A stretch of DNA of 64,000 bases from Chitinophaga deserti (lineage in GTDB: Bacteria; Bacteroidota; Bacteroidia; Chitinophagales; Chitinophagaceae). Every line of letters begins with the position of its first letter. The first letter of the stretch is position 1. Location: assembly GCF_003149455.1 (NCBI RefSeq), contig NZ_QFFK01000008.1, positions 248,001 to 312,000 on the forward strand, read 5' to 3'. Positions 1 through 7,253 of this stretch are shown piece after piece. Position numbers and translations under genes: made by a program. Below the pieces are notes generated by a model. It was not told the DNA's origin, made no database searches, and saw nothing but the letters and a program-made list of their open reading frames with translations.

Positions 1-545
1 CCATTGATCTTCTCTACTTCCTTGATCACGTTTTTATCGTGGGGAGGCACCAGCTGGGCGCCATCGTTCCAGTAGGCTTTATAGCCGTTGTATTCGCGGG
101 GGTTGTGAGAAGCGGTGATAACGATACCGCCCTGGCAGCCCAGGTGGCGGATGGCGAAGGAAAGCTCCGGCGTAGGCCGCAGTGCTTCGAAAAGGTATAC
201 TTTAATACCGTTGGCTGCCATTACGTTGGCGGTAACCTCCGCGAAGAAGCGGCTGTTGTTCCGGCTGTCGTGCGCTATGGCTATTTTAACACCATCGGGG
301 AAAGACTGGTTCAGATAGTTGGCAAAACCCTGCGTGGCCATCCCTACGGTATATTTGTTCATACGGTTGGTGCCAACGCCCATAACGCCGCGAAGTCCGC
401 CTGTGCCGAATTCGAGGCTGCGGTAAAATGCGTCGGTCAGTTCTTCCGGGTTTTCTTTAATGAGTTTTTCAATGCTAGATACGGTATCAGCATCATAGCC
501 ACCTTGCAGCCATTGTTCTGCTTTGCTGAGAATGTTTGCGTCCAT
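1..545 (-). CDS. Phospho-sugar mutase (phosphoglucomutase/phosphomannomutase family), N-terminal part
   Basis: The frame opens at an ATG ending at 545 and runs off the window edge, leaving 181 N-terminal residues. FGTGGLRG at residues 46-53 and the phosphoserine-loop motif TASHNP at 144-149 are signatures of the alpha-D-phosphohexomutase family, in which the loop serine carries the phosphate moved between the 1- and 6-positions of glucose or mannose. The long N-terminal lead before FGTGGLRG fits the larger phosphoglucomutase/PMM subgroup common in Bacteroidota. A cytoplasmic role in sugar-phosphate metabolism is expected from the family. Substrate preference cannot be judged because the C-terminal domains are missing. 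Confidence 0.9.
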   Translation of the reverse strand, partial: MDANILSKAEQWLQGGYDADTVSSIEKLIKENPEELTDAFYRSLEFGTGGLRGVMGVGTNRMNKYTVGMATQGFANYLNQSFPDGVKIAIAHDSRNNSRFFAEVTANVMAANGIKVYLFEALRPTPELSFAIRHLGCQGGIVITASHNPREYNGYKAYWNDGAQLVPPHDKNVIKEVEKIN

Positions 546-627
546 GTTGTGAATTAACTTTAGAGGGCTTATTGACTAAAAACGGAATGTAAAATAAGGA
601 GAAAAAGGGAATTACGGGGGTAATGGT

Positions 628-635
628 TATTTTTG
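628..635 (+). promoter_or_regulatory. Bacteroidota -7 element (TATTTTTG) for pcm
   Basis: Exact match to TAnnTTTG, only 7 nt before the pcm ATG at 643, so transcription would start at or next to the start codon. No convincing -33 element was seen. Confidence 0.5.
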
Positions 636-642
636 CGGTAAT

Positions 643-1299
643 ATGAGGCGGTACGAAGACAACTACAAACAAAAAGGACTACGCAGACAATTGGTTGACA
701 ACATCAGAAGAAAAGGTATTACTGACGAGAACGTACTGGCTGCCATCAACAACATTCCCCGGCATTATTTCCTGGATACCGCGTTCGAAGGGATCGCGTA
801 TGAAGACAGGGCATTTCCGATCGGGGAAGGGCAAACGATATCGCAGCCTTATACAGTGGCCTACCAGTCGCAGCTCCTCGAAGTAAAACCATTTGAGAAG
901 ATCCTCGAGATCGGGACAGGAAGCGCCTACCAGGCCTGTGTGCTGGGTGAACTGAAAGCGAATGTCTACACCATCGAACGGCAAAAGAAACTGTTCGACC
1001 TGGTCAAGCTTTTTCAATTCAAATCCAAATATCCCACCCTCCGCTTTTTCTATGGAGACGGATATGAAGGCTTGCCTACCTATGCCCCGTTCGACAAAAT
1101 ACTCGTTACGGCGGCAGCTCCCCAAATCCCCGAGAAACTGCTCAAACAGCTCAAGATCGGCGGTAAAATGGTTATCCCCGTTGGCGGTGGCGATGTACAG
1201 CGTATGCTCCGCATCACCAAAGTGGCCGACGATAAGTTCGAGGAAGAGATCTTCGACGATTTCTCCTTCGTGCCTATGCTGGCAGGCAAAAACAGCTGA
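643..1299 (+). CDS. pcm: Protein-L-isoaspartate O-methyltransferase
   Basis: This 218-residue protein repairs damaged proteins by SAM-dependent methylation of L-isoaspartyl residues. GQTISQPY (63-70), the SAM-binding motif ILEIGTGSAYQ (87-97), GDGYEGLP (from 128) and DKILVTAAAP (141-150) appear in the order and spacing of the PCMT family. The length is normal and no signal peptide is present, so it should be cytoplasmic. It stands alone, divergent from the mutase at the window edge, and is followed by a strong terminator. A TAnnTTTG element 7 nt before the ATG suggests a leaderless or nearly leaderless message. Confidence 0.95.
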   Translation: MRRYEDNYKQKGLRRQLVDNIRRKGITDENVLAAINNIPRHYFLDTAFEGIAYEDRAFPIGEGQTISQPYTVAYQSQLLEVKPFEKILEIGTGSAYQACVLGELKANVYTIERQKKLFDLVKLFQFKSKYPTLRFFYGDGYEGLPTYAPFDKILVTAAAPQIPEKLLKQLKIGGKMVIPVGGGDVQRMLRITKVADDKFEEEIFDDFSFVPMLAGKNS

Positions 1300-1319
1300 G
1301 CCATAAAGGAATTATGAAA

Positions 1320-1355
1320 AAGGCTGACAGTCGCACCGGCTGTCAGCCTTTTTTT
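1320..1355 (+). terminator. Rho-independent terminator of pcm
   Basis: A perfect 9-bp stem (1322-1330 with 1340-1348) is followed by seven T residues, 20 nt after the pcm stop. Confidence 0.9.
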
Positions 1356-1372
1356 ATGCACATGCATCCATA

Positions 1373-1407
1373 AGAAAGCCGCCCCATCTTCCGGGGCGGC
1401 TTTCTTT
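1373..1407 (-). terminator. Terminator of the outer-membrane barrel gene
   Basis: A perfect 11-bp stem (1375-1385 with 1393-1403) with a 7-nt loop lies just past the minus-strand stop at 1430. T-rich tracts on both sides may make it bidirectional. Confidence 0.8.
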
Positions 1408-1429
1408 TAAGATGGGGGATATATGCCGG

Positions 1430-4009
1430 TTAGAAACCGCCCTGTCCGCCTTCCATCTGCATACCTTCGGCGCTGGATTTATTGTTCCTGCGTTTGAACA
1501 GCTGGGTGTCCATTTTACCGAAGCGATAGGAGAAATTGAGGCGCAGGATGCGTGATTCACGTTTGCGCAGCATGTATTGGGAGAAGTACATCGATTCCTG
1601 GTCGATCTCGAACTGGCGGGTGTTAAACACATCGCTCAGGGCAAGCGTGAGGGAAGCGGCTTTGTTCTTCAGGAAATCTTTCCTTACGGCCAGATCCACA
1701 TTGCTGAGGCCTTTGATGGTGCCTTGTGCCGATGCGGGGATCATACCCATAGGGCCTCCGCCACCACGGCCGCCACCACCGCCTCCGCTACCCTGCGGAA
1801 TAGTGATTGCAGGTGCCTGGTAGTTGGCAGTAACCTGGAAGGTGAAGTTAAGCGGCAGCTTCGTTTCGGAATTCACTTTTGCCAGCCAGGAGAAGCCGCG
1901 GTTGGTGTAATTCTCTTTATCGTTACGCACCGTCAGCTCCGTCTGGTACAGGTTCACGTTGGTAGTGATGTCCCATCCTTTCACGATCTGGTTCTTCACC
2001 GTCAGTTCCGCACCATAGCTGTAGTTCTTGTTCGCATTCACGAAAGTGGTGAGCAGCGTATCGTTACCGGCAGAAATGGGCGTGTTCAGTGTGCTGATGA
2101 GGTTATTGGTGTTACGGTAGTACAGCGATCCGAGGAAGTTGTGGTTTTTCCACTGCTTCATGTAGCTGAATTCCATGGAGTTGGTATACTCCGGCTTCAG
2201 GTTGGGGTTACCCTCGCGGTGGTTCAGCGGGTCGCTGAAATCGCGGTAGGGCACCAGCTGGAAGAAGTTAGGACGGTTTACCCGGCGGGAATAGTTCAGC
2301 TGCAGTTCCTGCTCCTTCGGCAGTTTGTAGGAGAGGTACACGCTGGGGAAGAAGCCCGGCACTGCCTTGGTAGGCTCAAACGTTTTGTTCTCGCTGGGGA
2401 TGGAGCCGGAATATACATACTGCTCCGCACGCAGGCCCGCCTGGTATCCTAAGTTCCCGATGGTATTGGAATAGTTGGCGTAGGCAGCGTAGATCTGCTC
2501 TTTATACTCGTAGTCGTTGGAGAGCGCATCGGAGTACTGGCCGCCCTGATACACATCGTAAATGCTCTTATAGTTGCGGAACTGGCCTTTTACGCCCGTT
2601 TCAAACTTACCGGTTTTACCCATGGGGTCCACATAATCTGCCTGGAAGGAGTAGAAGTCGGTATTGCCTTTTCCTTTGTTGGACTGCATGTAAGGATCGC
2701 CGGCCGGCTCCCCGTTAAGGTTTTGCGGGTAAGTAGTGAACCCGCCGCTGCGGTTATTGCTGCTTTTGTTCATAGACACATCGGCCGTGAGCTCCTTGTT
2801 AGGCTCCGCGAACAGGTGTTTGAAGCCCAGCGTGGTAGTATAGTTGTTGAAACCGAACTTACTGTCTGTGATACGTTGATTACGGCTGGTGAGCCCTTTA
2901 TCTGCATTCAGGTACCGGCTGCCCAGCTCTTCATGGTTTTTGAAGGAACCGCCAACGATGTTCTGCGACAGGGAAATGGTGTTCCGGTTATCGAGGAAGT
3001 AATCGACACCGATACGCCCGAACTGGAATTTACCACCGCCATAGCTGTCGGTTTCCTGGTTGATGAAGTTACGGGGAGAGGTGGCAGTGGGGAAGTTTTC
3101 CCTTTCGGTAATACCATCGCCCCAGTTACGGTTCATGTTGAGGTTGTAATTGGCAGACACGTTCCATTTACCCTGGCGTGCGGCAATATTACCGCCGAGG
3201 TTGTATTTGTCGTTGGTGCCAATGCCGCCCTGTATCTGTCCGTTGAAACCGGCTTTCTTATTCTTTTTGAGGACAATGTTGAGGATGCCGCTCATACCTT
3301 CCGCGTCGTAACGGGCGGAGGGATTGGTGATCAGCTCCACGCTCTCGATGGCATCCGCAGGGATCTGGTCCAGCGAAAGGGTGCTGGGCTTACCGTCTAC
3401 AAAGATGTTGGGAGAGGAGTTACGTACCTGTACATTACCGTCGATATCCACGTTTACAGAAGGTACTGATTTCAGTACGTCGGTAGCGGTACCGCCTACG
3501 GAGGTTAGGTTACGGTCTACATTAAACACTTTTTTATCAATCGCCATCTGGAAGGCGGAGCGCTGTCCGGTTACTTCCACTTCGTTGAGGGCTTTTACGT
3601 TGGGATCGAGGCGGATGTTGCCAAGGTCCTGCGCCATGGCCTGCGGGGTTACGGCCACCTTTTTGAAAAGGGTGGTATATCCCATGAAGTTGATGCGGAG
3701 GAGGTAAGGGCCGAAGGCCAGGTTCTCCAGGCTGAAGTCGCCATTGTTTTTGCTGAGCATCCCGGTTACTACGGAAGAGTCTTTGGCGCGGAGGAGGGCA
3801 ACGGATGCATATTCAACGGGTTGTTTTGTTTTCGCGTCTACCAGTTTACCATAAATGTGACCGATGGTGGGAGCGGCACCTCCCGGACCACCTCCGGGAC
3901 GCTGGCCACCCTGCTGGCCTCCGGGGCGTTGACCGGAAGGAGGAGCCTGGGCAATGGAATGAAGCTGGAAAAGGAACAGACCTGCAAGGAGGACGTATAT
4001 TTTTCTCAT
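1430..4009 (-). CDS. Outer-membrane beta-barrel protein with carboxypeptidase-regulatory-like and plug domains (TonB-receptor type)
   Basis: The 859-residue protein has a signal peptide (about 1-20), a Gly/Pro/Gln-rich segment (about 24-47), a carboxypeptidase-regulatory-like beta-sandwich (about 50-140), a plug-like region (about 150-255) and a long barrel of aromatic-rich strands to the C-terminus. This matches the Bacteroidota outer membrane beta-barrel family 3 receptors rather than the larger SusC proteins, and no SusD partner is present. A glycine-rich loop near residues 738-753 interrupts the late barrel. The gene is monocistronic with its own terminator. Its ligand cannot be inferred; import of a small molecule or a role in envelope assembly are both possible. 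Confidence 0.85.
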   Translation of the reverse strand: MRKIYVLLAGLFLFQLHSIAQAPPSGQRPGGQQGGQRPGGGPGGAAPTIGHIYGKLVDAKTKQPVEYASVALLRAKDSSVVTGMLSKNNGDFSLENLAFGPYLLRINFMGYTTLFKKVAVTPQAMAQDLGNIRLDPNVKALNEVEVTGQRSAFQMAIDKKVFNVDRNLTSVGGTATDVLKSVPSVNVDIDGNVQVRNSSPNIFVDGKPSTLSLDQIPADAIESVELITNPSARYDAEGMSGILNIVLKKNKKAGFNGQIQGGIGTNDKYNLGGNIAARQGKWNVSANYNLNMNRNWGDGITERENFPTATSPRNFINQETDSYGGGKFQFGRIGVDYFLDNRNTISLSQNIVGGSFKNHEELGSRYLNADKGLTSRNQRITDSKFGFNNYTTTLGFKHLFAEPNKELTADVSMNKSSNNRSGGFTTYPQNLNGEPAGDPYMQSNKGKGNTDFYSFQADYVDPMGKTGKFETGVKGQFRNYKSIYDVYQGGQYSDALSNDYEYKEQIYAAYANYSNTIGNLGYQAGLRAEQYVYSGSIPSENKTFEPTKAVPGFFPSVYLSYKLPKEQELQLNYSRRVNRPNFFQLVPYRDFSDPLNHREGNPNLKPEYTNSMEFSYMKQWKNHNFLGSLYYRNTNNLISTLNTPISAGNDTLLTTFVNANKNYSYGAELTVKNQIVKGWDITTNVNLYQTELTVRNDKENYTNRGFSWLAKVNSETKLPLNFTFQVTANYQAPAITIPQGSGGGGGGRGGGGPMGMIPASAQGTIKGLSNVDLAVRKDFLKNKAASLTLALSDVFNTRQFEIDQESMYFSQYMLRKRESRILRLNFSYRFGKMDTQLFKRRNNKSSAEGMQMEGGQGGF

Positions 4010-4331
4010 TTTTATCAGAATTGAAACGTAATTAGCTGAAAATTAGACGCTGTTTTTGGAAAGTACTTGCACCATTGTGTAAATTTTACATGAGTATGGT
4101 AGCAACGGTCTTTAACCCGGATGAAGCAGTCGGCGGAAGGATGGATTTCGGAATCACAGGTAGTTTCCCGGGTATTTGCTTTTAATACGGTATGTATGCG
4201 GTATTGATGCCGGGCTGATACTAAGCTGATACTATGCGTATACGGTAACAATACTGTTCTAATACGGTTACAATACGGTTAGAGACATATAACGTCCCTT
4301 TGAGCAATGTATCAATAATGGCGGAACCGGA
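4010..4331. other. Intergenic region with degenerate ATACGGT-type repeats
   Basis: No credible gene is seen in these 322 nt. Between about 4180 and 4285 the heptamer ATACGGT or close variants (GTATACGG, ATACTGT, GATACT) recurs, several at roughly 10-12 nt spacing. The stretch lies upstream of the barrel gene at 4009 and downstream of the DUF445 gene. Whether it is a regulatory array or only low-complexity sequence is not clear. Confidence 0.4.
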
Positions 4332-4928
4332 TTAAGCAATCAGTACGATCCAGAGCTGGATGAAGCCGATAATAAGGCCGATGCCTGCGCCTAAGAGGCT
4401 CATTACGGCAAGGGCGCCACCCATCTTCTCCCGAAGGCCTGCTTCCACCTTTTCGCTGGCGATACCGGCTATTTTGGAAGTAACGAGGGCGGCAGGGTTG
4501 AGGTCGGCCTGTGCTTTATCGAGGAACTGGCCGATGAGTTTGGGGAACAGGAGGTCCAGTTCTGCGGCAAGGGTAGTTTTGATCTGGGTAATGGTGCTGT
4601 CGCCGATGAACATGGAGATCATGGGCATAGCCTGCGGCAGTTTGTTGCGGAGGAAGTGATCGAGGTGTTCTTCCACTACCGGCTTCAGTGCGCTGATCTT
4701 TTCAGGATCGGTGAGCTTGGTGCGGATATCGTCAAAAGAAATGAACTGTGCCACAGCTTTACCGATGGCTTCCGCGATCTGGGGCTGCCTTTTAGGGAAA
4801 GCACCCTGGAGGGTGAAGAAACCCAGGTTAATGGGCTTTACGGGGTGAAACAGCAGCCAGAGAGCGGCGCGGTTTACAAACCAGCCGGTAAAAGCAGTCA
4901 GCAACGGAATAAGATACAGCATAACCAT
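4332..4928 (-). CDS. DUF445 family membrane protein
   Basis: The 198-residue protein has an N-terminal hydrophobic segment with WFVNRAALWLLFHP (about 16-29), the signature of DUF445 (YheB/YtlN-like) proteins, and a C-terminal membrane segment (about 177-197), flanking a helical middle. It is shorter than the 350-400 residue family members. The first ATG ends at 4928, but the AAAGGA-like sequence sits directly against it. The second ATG (at 4922) has better spacing, so the true N-terminus may begin MLYLIPLL. DUF445 has no established biochemical role. The gene lies upstream of no obvious partner and is separated from tRNA-His by a terminator. Confidence 0.8.
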   Translation of the reverse strand: MVMLYLIPLLTAFTGWFVNRAALWLLFHPVKPINLGFFTLQGAFPKRQPQIAEAIGKAVAQFISFDDIRTKLTDPEKISALKPVVEEHLDHFLRNKLPQAMPMISMFIGDSTITQIKTTLAAELDLLFPKLIGQFLDKAQADLNPAALVTSKIAGIASEKVEAGLREKMGGALAVMSLLGAGIGLIIGFIQLWIVLIA

Positions 4929-4955
4929 TTCCTTTTGATGCAGTTTGATCTAAAT

Positions 4956-4993
4956 GAAAAATGGTCTCCATGTTACCAGGAGACCATTTTTTT
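4956..4993 (-). terminator. Terminator following tRNA-His
   Basis: A perfect 12-bp stem (4958-4969 with 4979-4990) with a 9-nt loop. On the minus strand it is followed by a T run and begins immediately 3' of the tRNA, so it ends tRNA-His transcription before the DUF445 start. Confidence 0.85.
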
Positions 4994-4994
4994 G

Positions 4995-5069
4995 GGTGAT
5001 TGAGGGGTCTCGAACCCCCGACCCTCAGAACCACAATCTGATGCTCTAACCAACTGAGCTACAACCACC
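4995..5069 (-). tRNA. tRNA-His (anticodon GTG)
   Basis: The minus strand folds into a full cloverleaf. The 7-bp acceptor stem is preceded by the extra G(-1) at 5069, which pairs with C73 at 4995, the identity mark of tRNA-His. The D arm contains AGCTCAGTTGGTTAGAGC, the anticodon stem TCAGA/TCTGA encloses the loop TTGTGGT (anticodon GTG), and the T arm is GGGGG-TTCGAGA-CCCC type. CCA is not encoded. A terminator follows directly. Confidence 0.97.
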
Positions 5070-5158
5070 GTGTCGTTTGTTTTGCGGAGTGCAAAGGTAA
5101 TAATTTTCTTTTCTTATTTCCAAATAGTGGAAACAGTTTTTTTGAAAAATTTACAGCG

Positions 5159-5497
5159 TTATCCTAAAACCTTTATCATCCATGCTTTCGCTTCTTCCAT
5201 GGTCTTGCAGAATCTGACAACATCATGCCGCGCATGCTCCCTCGCCAGTTCCGTTACCCTTAATCCGAATCCATGATCCGCAGGCAGAACAATGGCTACA
5301 GGAAAACGGTAATTCACAAACTTCTGGAACGTTTCTCCCAGTATACCGTTCTTCAGATCGAAGAATTTCTCATCAATATCATCGAGCGTGAAAATCATCC
5401 CTGACATACCACTTTCCATCACCGTGATTGGATCTTCTACATGCGTTAATTTGAGCTTATGCTGGCTTGCCAGGAAATTATTTACCGATGTTTCCAT
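5159..5497 (-). CDS. DUF4180 domain-containing protein
   Basis: The 112-residue cytoplasmic protein has the DUF4180 features: a central LDDIDEKFFDLKNGILGE-like stretch (about 38-55) where the family has FFDLRTGIAGE, then FQKFVNYRFPVAIVLP (about 58-73), and a C-terminal helix with WMIKVLG. The domain's function is not established. It is sometimes annotated as an alpha/beta-hydrolase-like or STAS-like fold. The gene is monocistronic. A TACTTTTG element lies 30 nt upstream of its ATG. Confidence 0.8.
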   Translation of the reverse strand: METSVNNFLASQHKLKLTHVEDPITVMESGMSGMIFTLDDIDEKFFDLKNGILGETFQKFVNYRFPVAIVLPADHGFGLRVTELAREHARHDVVRFCKTMEEAKAWMIKVLG

Positions 5498-5526
5498 TAC
5501 TATACTTTATTGTTCGTTTTACTTTC

Positions 5527-5534
5527 CAAAAGTA
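5527..5534 (-). promoter_or_regulatory. -7 element (TACTTTTG) for the DUF4180 gene
   Basis: Exact TAnnTTTG match on the minus strand, 30 nt upstream of the start at 5497. Confidence 0.5.
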
Positions 5535-5797
5535 CTACCATTTTTCCCGGGTCTGATCAACAATGAAAATACAGGGCCCGTAAACCTCCGTTCCGCCCTG
5601 AAAATCAACCTAAAGCAATGGGTTAAATAATCGTTACTGTTGATTATCAGTATCTTATTGCATGGGTACGATGCCCCAAAATAAATGAAGCCCCGCCTTC
5701 TATATTTAATTATCTGAGCGTAAAGGCATTAATATATTCCGCAAAACTATCTGTGTCGAAGGGGCACTTATGCACAGGATTTCCACAAAAAATGGCG

Positions 5798-5805
5798 TAT
5801 ATTTG
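5798..5805 (+). promoter_or_regulatory. -7 element (TATATTTG) upstream of the 5892 gene
   Basis: Exact TAnnTTTG match. Transcription would begin near 5812, about 20 nt before a terminator-like hairpin. Confidence 0.5.
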
Positions 5806-5830
5806 CGGTTCGCAATCACCCGAAACTTAC

Positions 5831-5867
5831 TAGCCCAGCATGCGAAGTGCTGGGCTATTCTGTTTTT
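5831..5867 (+). terminator. Terminator-like hairpin in the leader of the 5892 gene
   Basis: A perfect 10-bp stem (5831-5840 with 5848-5857) with a 7-nt loop, followed by TTCTGTTTTT. It sits between the -7 element at 5798 and the start codon at 5892. It is therefore either an attenuator or the end of a short RNA of about 55 nt. Confidence 0.55.
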
Positions 5868-5891
5868 ACTAGTGAAGGATTTACTATATAA

Positions 5892-7127
5892 GTGACTGAA
5901 ACACAACAAAATTTGCATATGGATCAGCTAAAATTGAAATTGCAGGAGTATTACCAAAACTACCGGAAGCTGGATAAACAGCCGAAGCAGGAAGCCGTTG
6001 CCAAAGGGGCCAACGGTGTGCAGGATCTGGAGAGCGACATCCTCACCCAGTTTGGCCTGCCCGTTTCCAAAAGGTTTGTACAGATTCTGCATGATTTTGT
6101 GAACCACGGAAGCGTTAATGATCAACTTCTCGATTATGTCAGCCGTAAATTGCGCACCGCCGCACGGAAATATTTACTCTCACCCGTTATGAGCGATCTG
6201 GATCAGCTCACGCAGGCTATGGAACAGAAACGCAGCCCGTTTGACGTGCTCCCCGAACTGGGATACCCCGCAAACGACTATGGCGTATTCCTCATCGGGG
6301 AACTGCTCTACCGCCGTAACATGCCCGCGCAGGACATTCTCGATGAACTCCATCGCGTGCAGCAGCATAACAGCTGGGAAGATCTCATCGTACTGTCTAA
6401 AATCAGCAGCTACAGCTCCCACGAGCTTTACACCAAACTGAAGAAATATCAGCTCCGGTTCGTAGACGATTTTATCCAGCACATCCACCGGCAGGAAACC
6501 ACCCGCCCCGCAGCGAGGAAAAGACTGTCGCCCGCCGAAGAAGGGTACAAACCCAATTACAAAACCATTTCTAAAGTACTGGTAGAGGATATCGTGTTCG
6601 ACGATAAAACCACCCCCAGTCTCTTCGGAAAGCAGAAAACCGGCAGCCGTTATACCCGTATCACCATCGGACTGGAGTTCTCAGAACTGAACCAGCTGCT
6701 CATGGCCAGCGGGGACCTCGGCGTACAGATCAGCAACGCCATCAAAAAGCGCCTCGCCAATCCCGCCAGTGCCAAACCCCTGGTAATCGACATTAAAGCC
6801 GAATTCGGGGAGCCCCTGAAGCTGGACAGCGTATACCTCGAAGTATACAAACCCCAGCACCAGGAAAACGGGAAGTGGGCAGAAGATAAAGACCCTTTCT
6901 ACTTCGTGGATAAAATCCTGTCGAAGAAGGAATTCGAGAAGCGCTCAAAGGAAGCCGAAGTGAAAACCAAGATCCAGGAATGCCTGGAACTCATCGGCGG
7001 CTCTTATGTATACTACCAGCGCCTCCGCCGCCTCGGCATCACCGAAGATGAAGCCAAACTGCGCGCAGGCCTGCAGGATGAGCTACTGTACAAACTGAGC
7101 TACTATCTTAACAAACTGAAAGACTAA
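5892..7127 (+). CDS. Conserved-looking hypothetical protein, 411 residues
   Basis: I do not recognise this protein. It has no signal peptide or membrane segment and is rich in charged helices. An N-terminal helical half (to about 190) leads to a proline-poor linker. A more beta-like segment follows (about 240-320, with TRITIGLEFSELNQLL), and then a helical C-terminus rich in Lys/Glu (about 335-411). Codon use is like its neighbours and the gene is well terminated, so it is real. The start may be GTG at 5892 or ATG at 5919 (MDQLKLKLQEYY). Neither has a clear ribosome-binding site. It is preceded by an unusual hairpin leader. Function unknown. Confidence 0.75.
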   Translation: MTETQQNLHMDQLKLKLQEYYQNYRKLDKQPKQEAVAKGANGVQDLESDILTQFGLPVSKRFVQILHDFVNHGSVNDQLLDYVSRKLRTAARKYLLSPVMSDLDQLTQAMEQKRSPFDVLPELGYPANDYGVFLIGELLYRRNMPAQDILDELHRVQQHNSWEDLIVLSKISSYSSHELYTKLKKYQLRFVDDFIQHIHRQETTRPAARKRLSPAEEGYKPNYKTISKVLVEDIVFDDKTTPSLFGKQKTGSRYTRITIGLEFSELNQLLMASGDLGVQISNAIKKRLANPASAKPLVIDIKAEFGEPLKLDSVYLEVYKPQHQENGKWAEDKDPFYFVDKILSKKEFEKRSKEAEVKTKIQECLELIGGSYVYYQRLRRLGITEDEAKLRAGLQDELLYKLSYYLNKLKD

Positions 7128-7162
7128 GCAGTCATACCCAATGATCCTTGCTGTGTAAACAG

Positions 7163-7193
7163 AAAAGGCCTCCCATCCCGGGAGGCCTTTTCT
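7163..7193 (+). terminator. Terminator of the 411-residue gene
   Basis: A 12-bp perfect stem (7163-7174 with 7180-7191), 5-nt loop and T-rich tail, 36 nt after the stop. Confidence 0.85.
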
Positions 7194-7201
7194 ATGCCCG
7201 C

Positions 7202-7232
7202 AAAAAAAGCCCCCCGGATACCGGAGGGCTTT
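7202..7232 (-). terminator. Terminator of the MG2-like gene
   Basis: A stem of about 12 bp with one mismatch (7206-7217 with 7221-7232) and an ATA loop. On the minus strand it is followed by seven T residues. It lies back to back with the plus-strand terminator. Confidence 0.8.
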
Positions 7233-7253
7233 ATATACTGAGGTAAGTAAATG

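Larger units (their letters stand above)
5498..5891. other. Intergenic region with a promoter and a terminator-like hairpin
   Basis: No protein gene is seen in these 394 nt. The right half holds a plus-strand TATATTTG element (5798-5805) and a terminator-like hairpin (5831-5867) in front of the 411-residue gene. The left half contains the DUF4180 promoter. See the separate entries. Confidence 0.6.

Noticed and set aside
4015-4251. A 78-codon minus-strand frame in the gap before the barrel gene
   Set aside because: It lies in the repeat-bearing A/T-rich spacer, its composition is unlike nearby genes and it has no match I can place.
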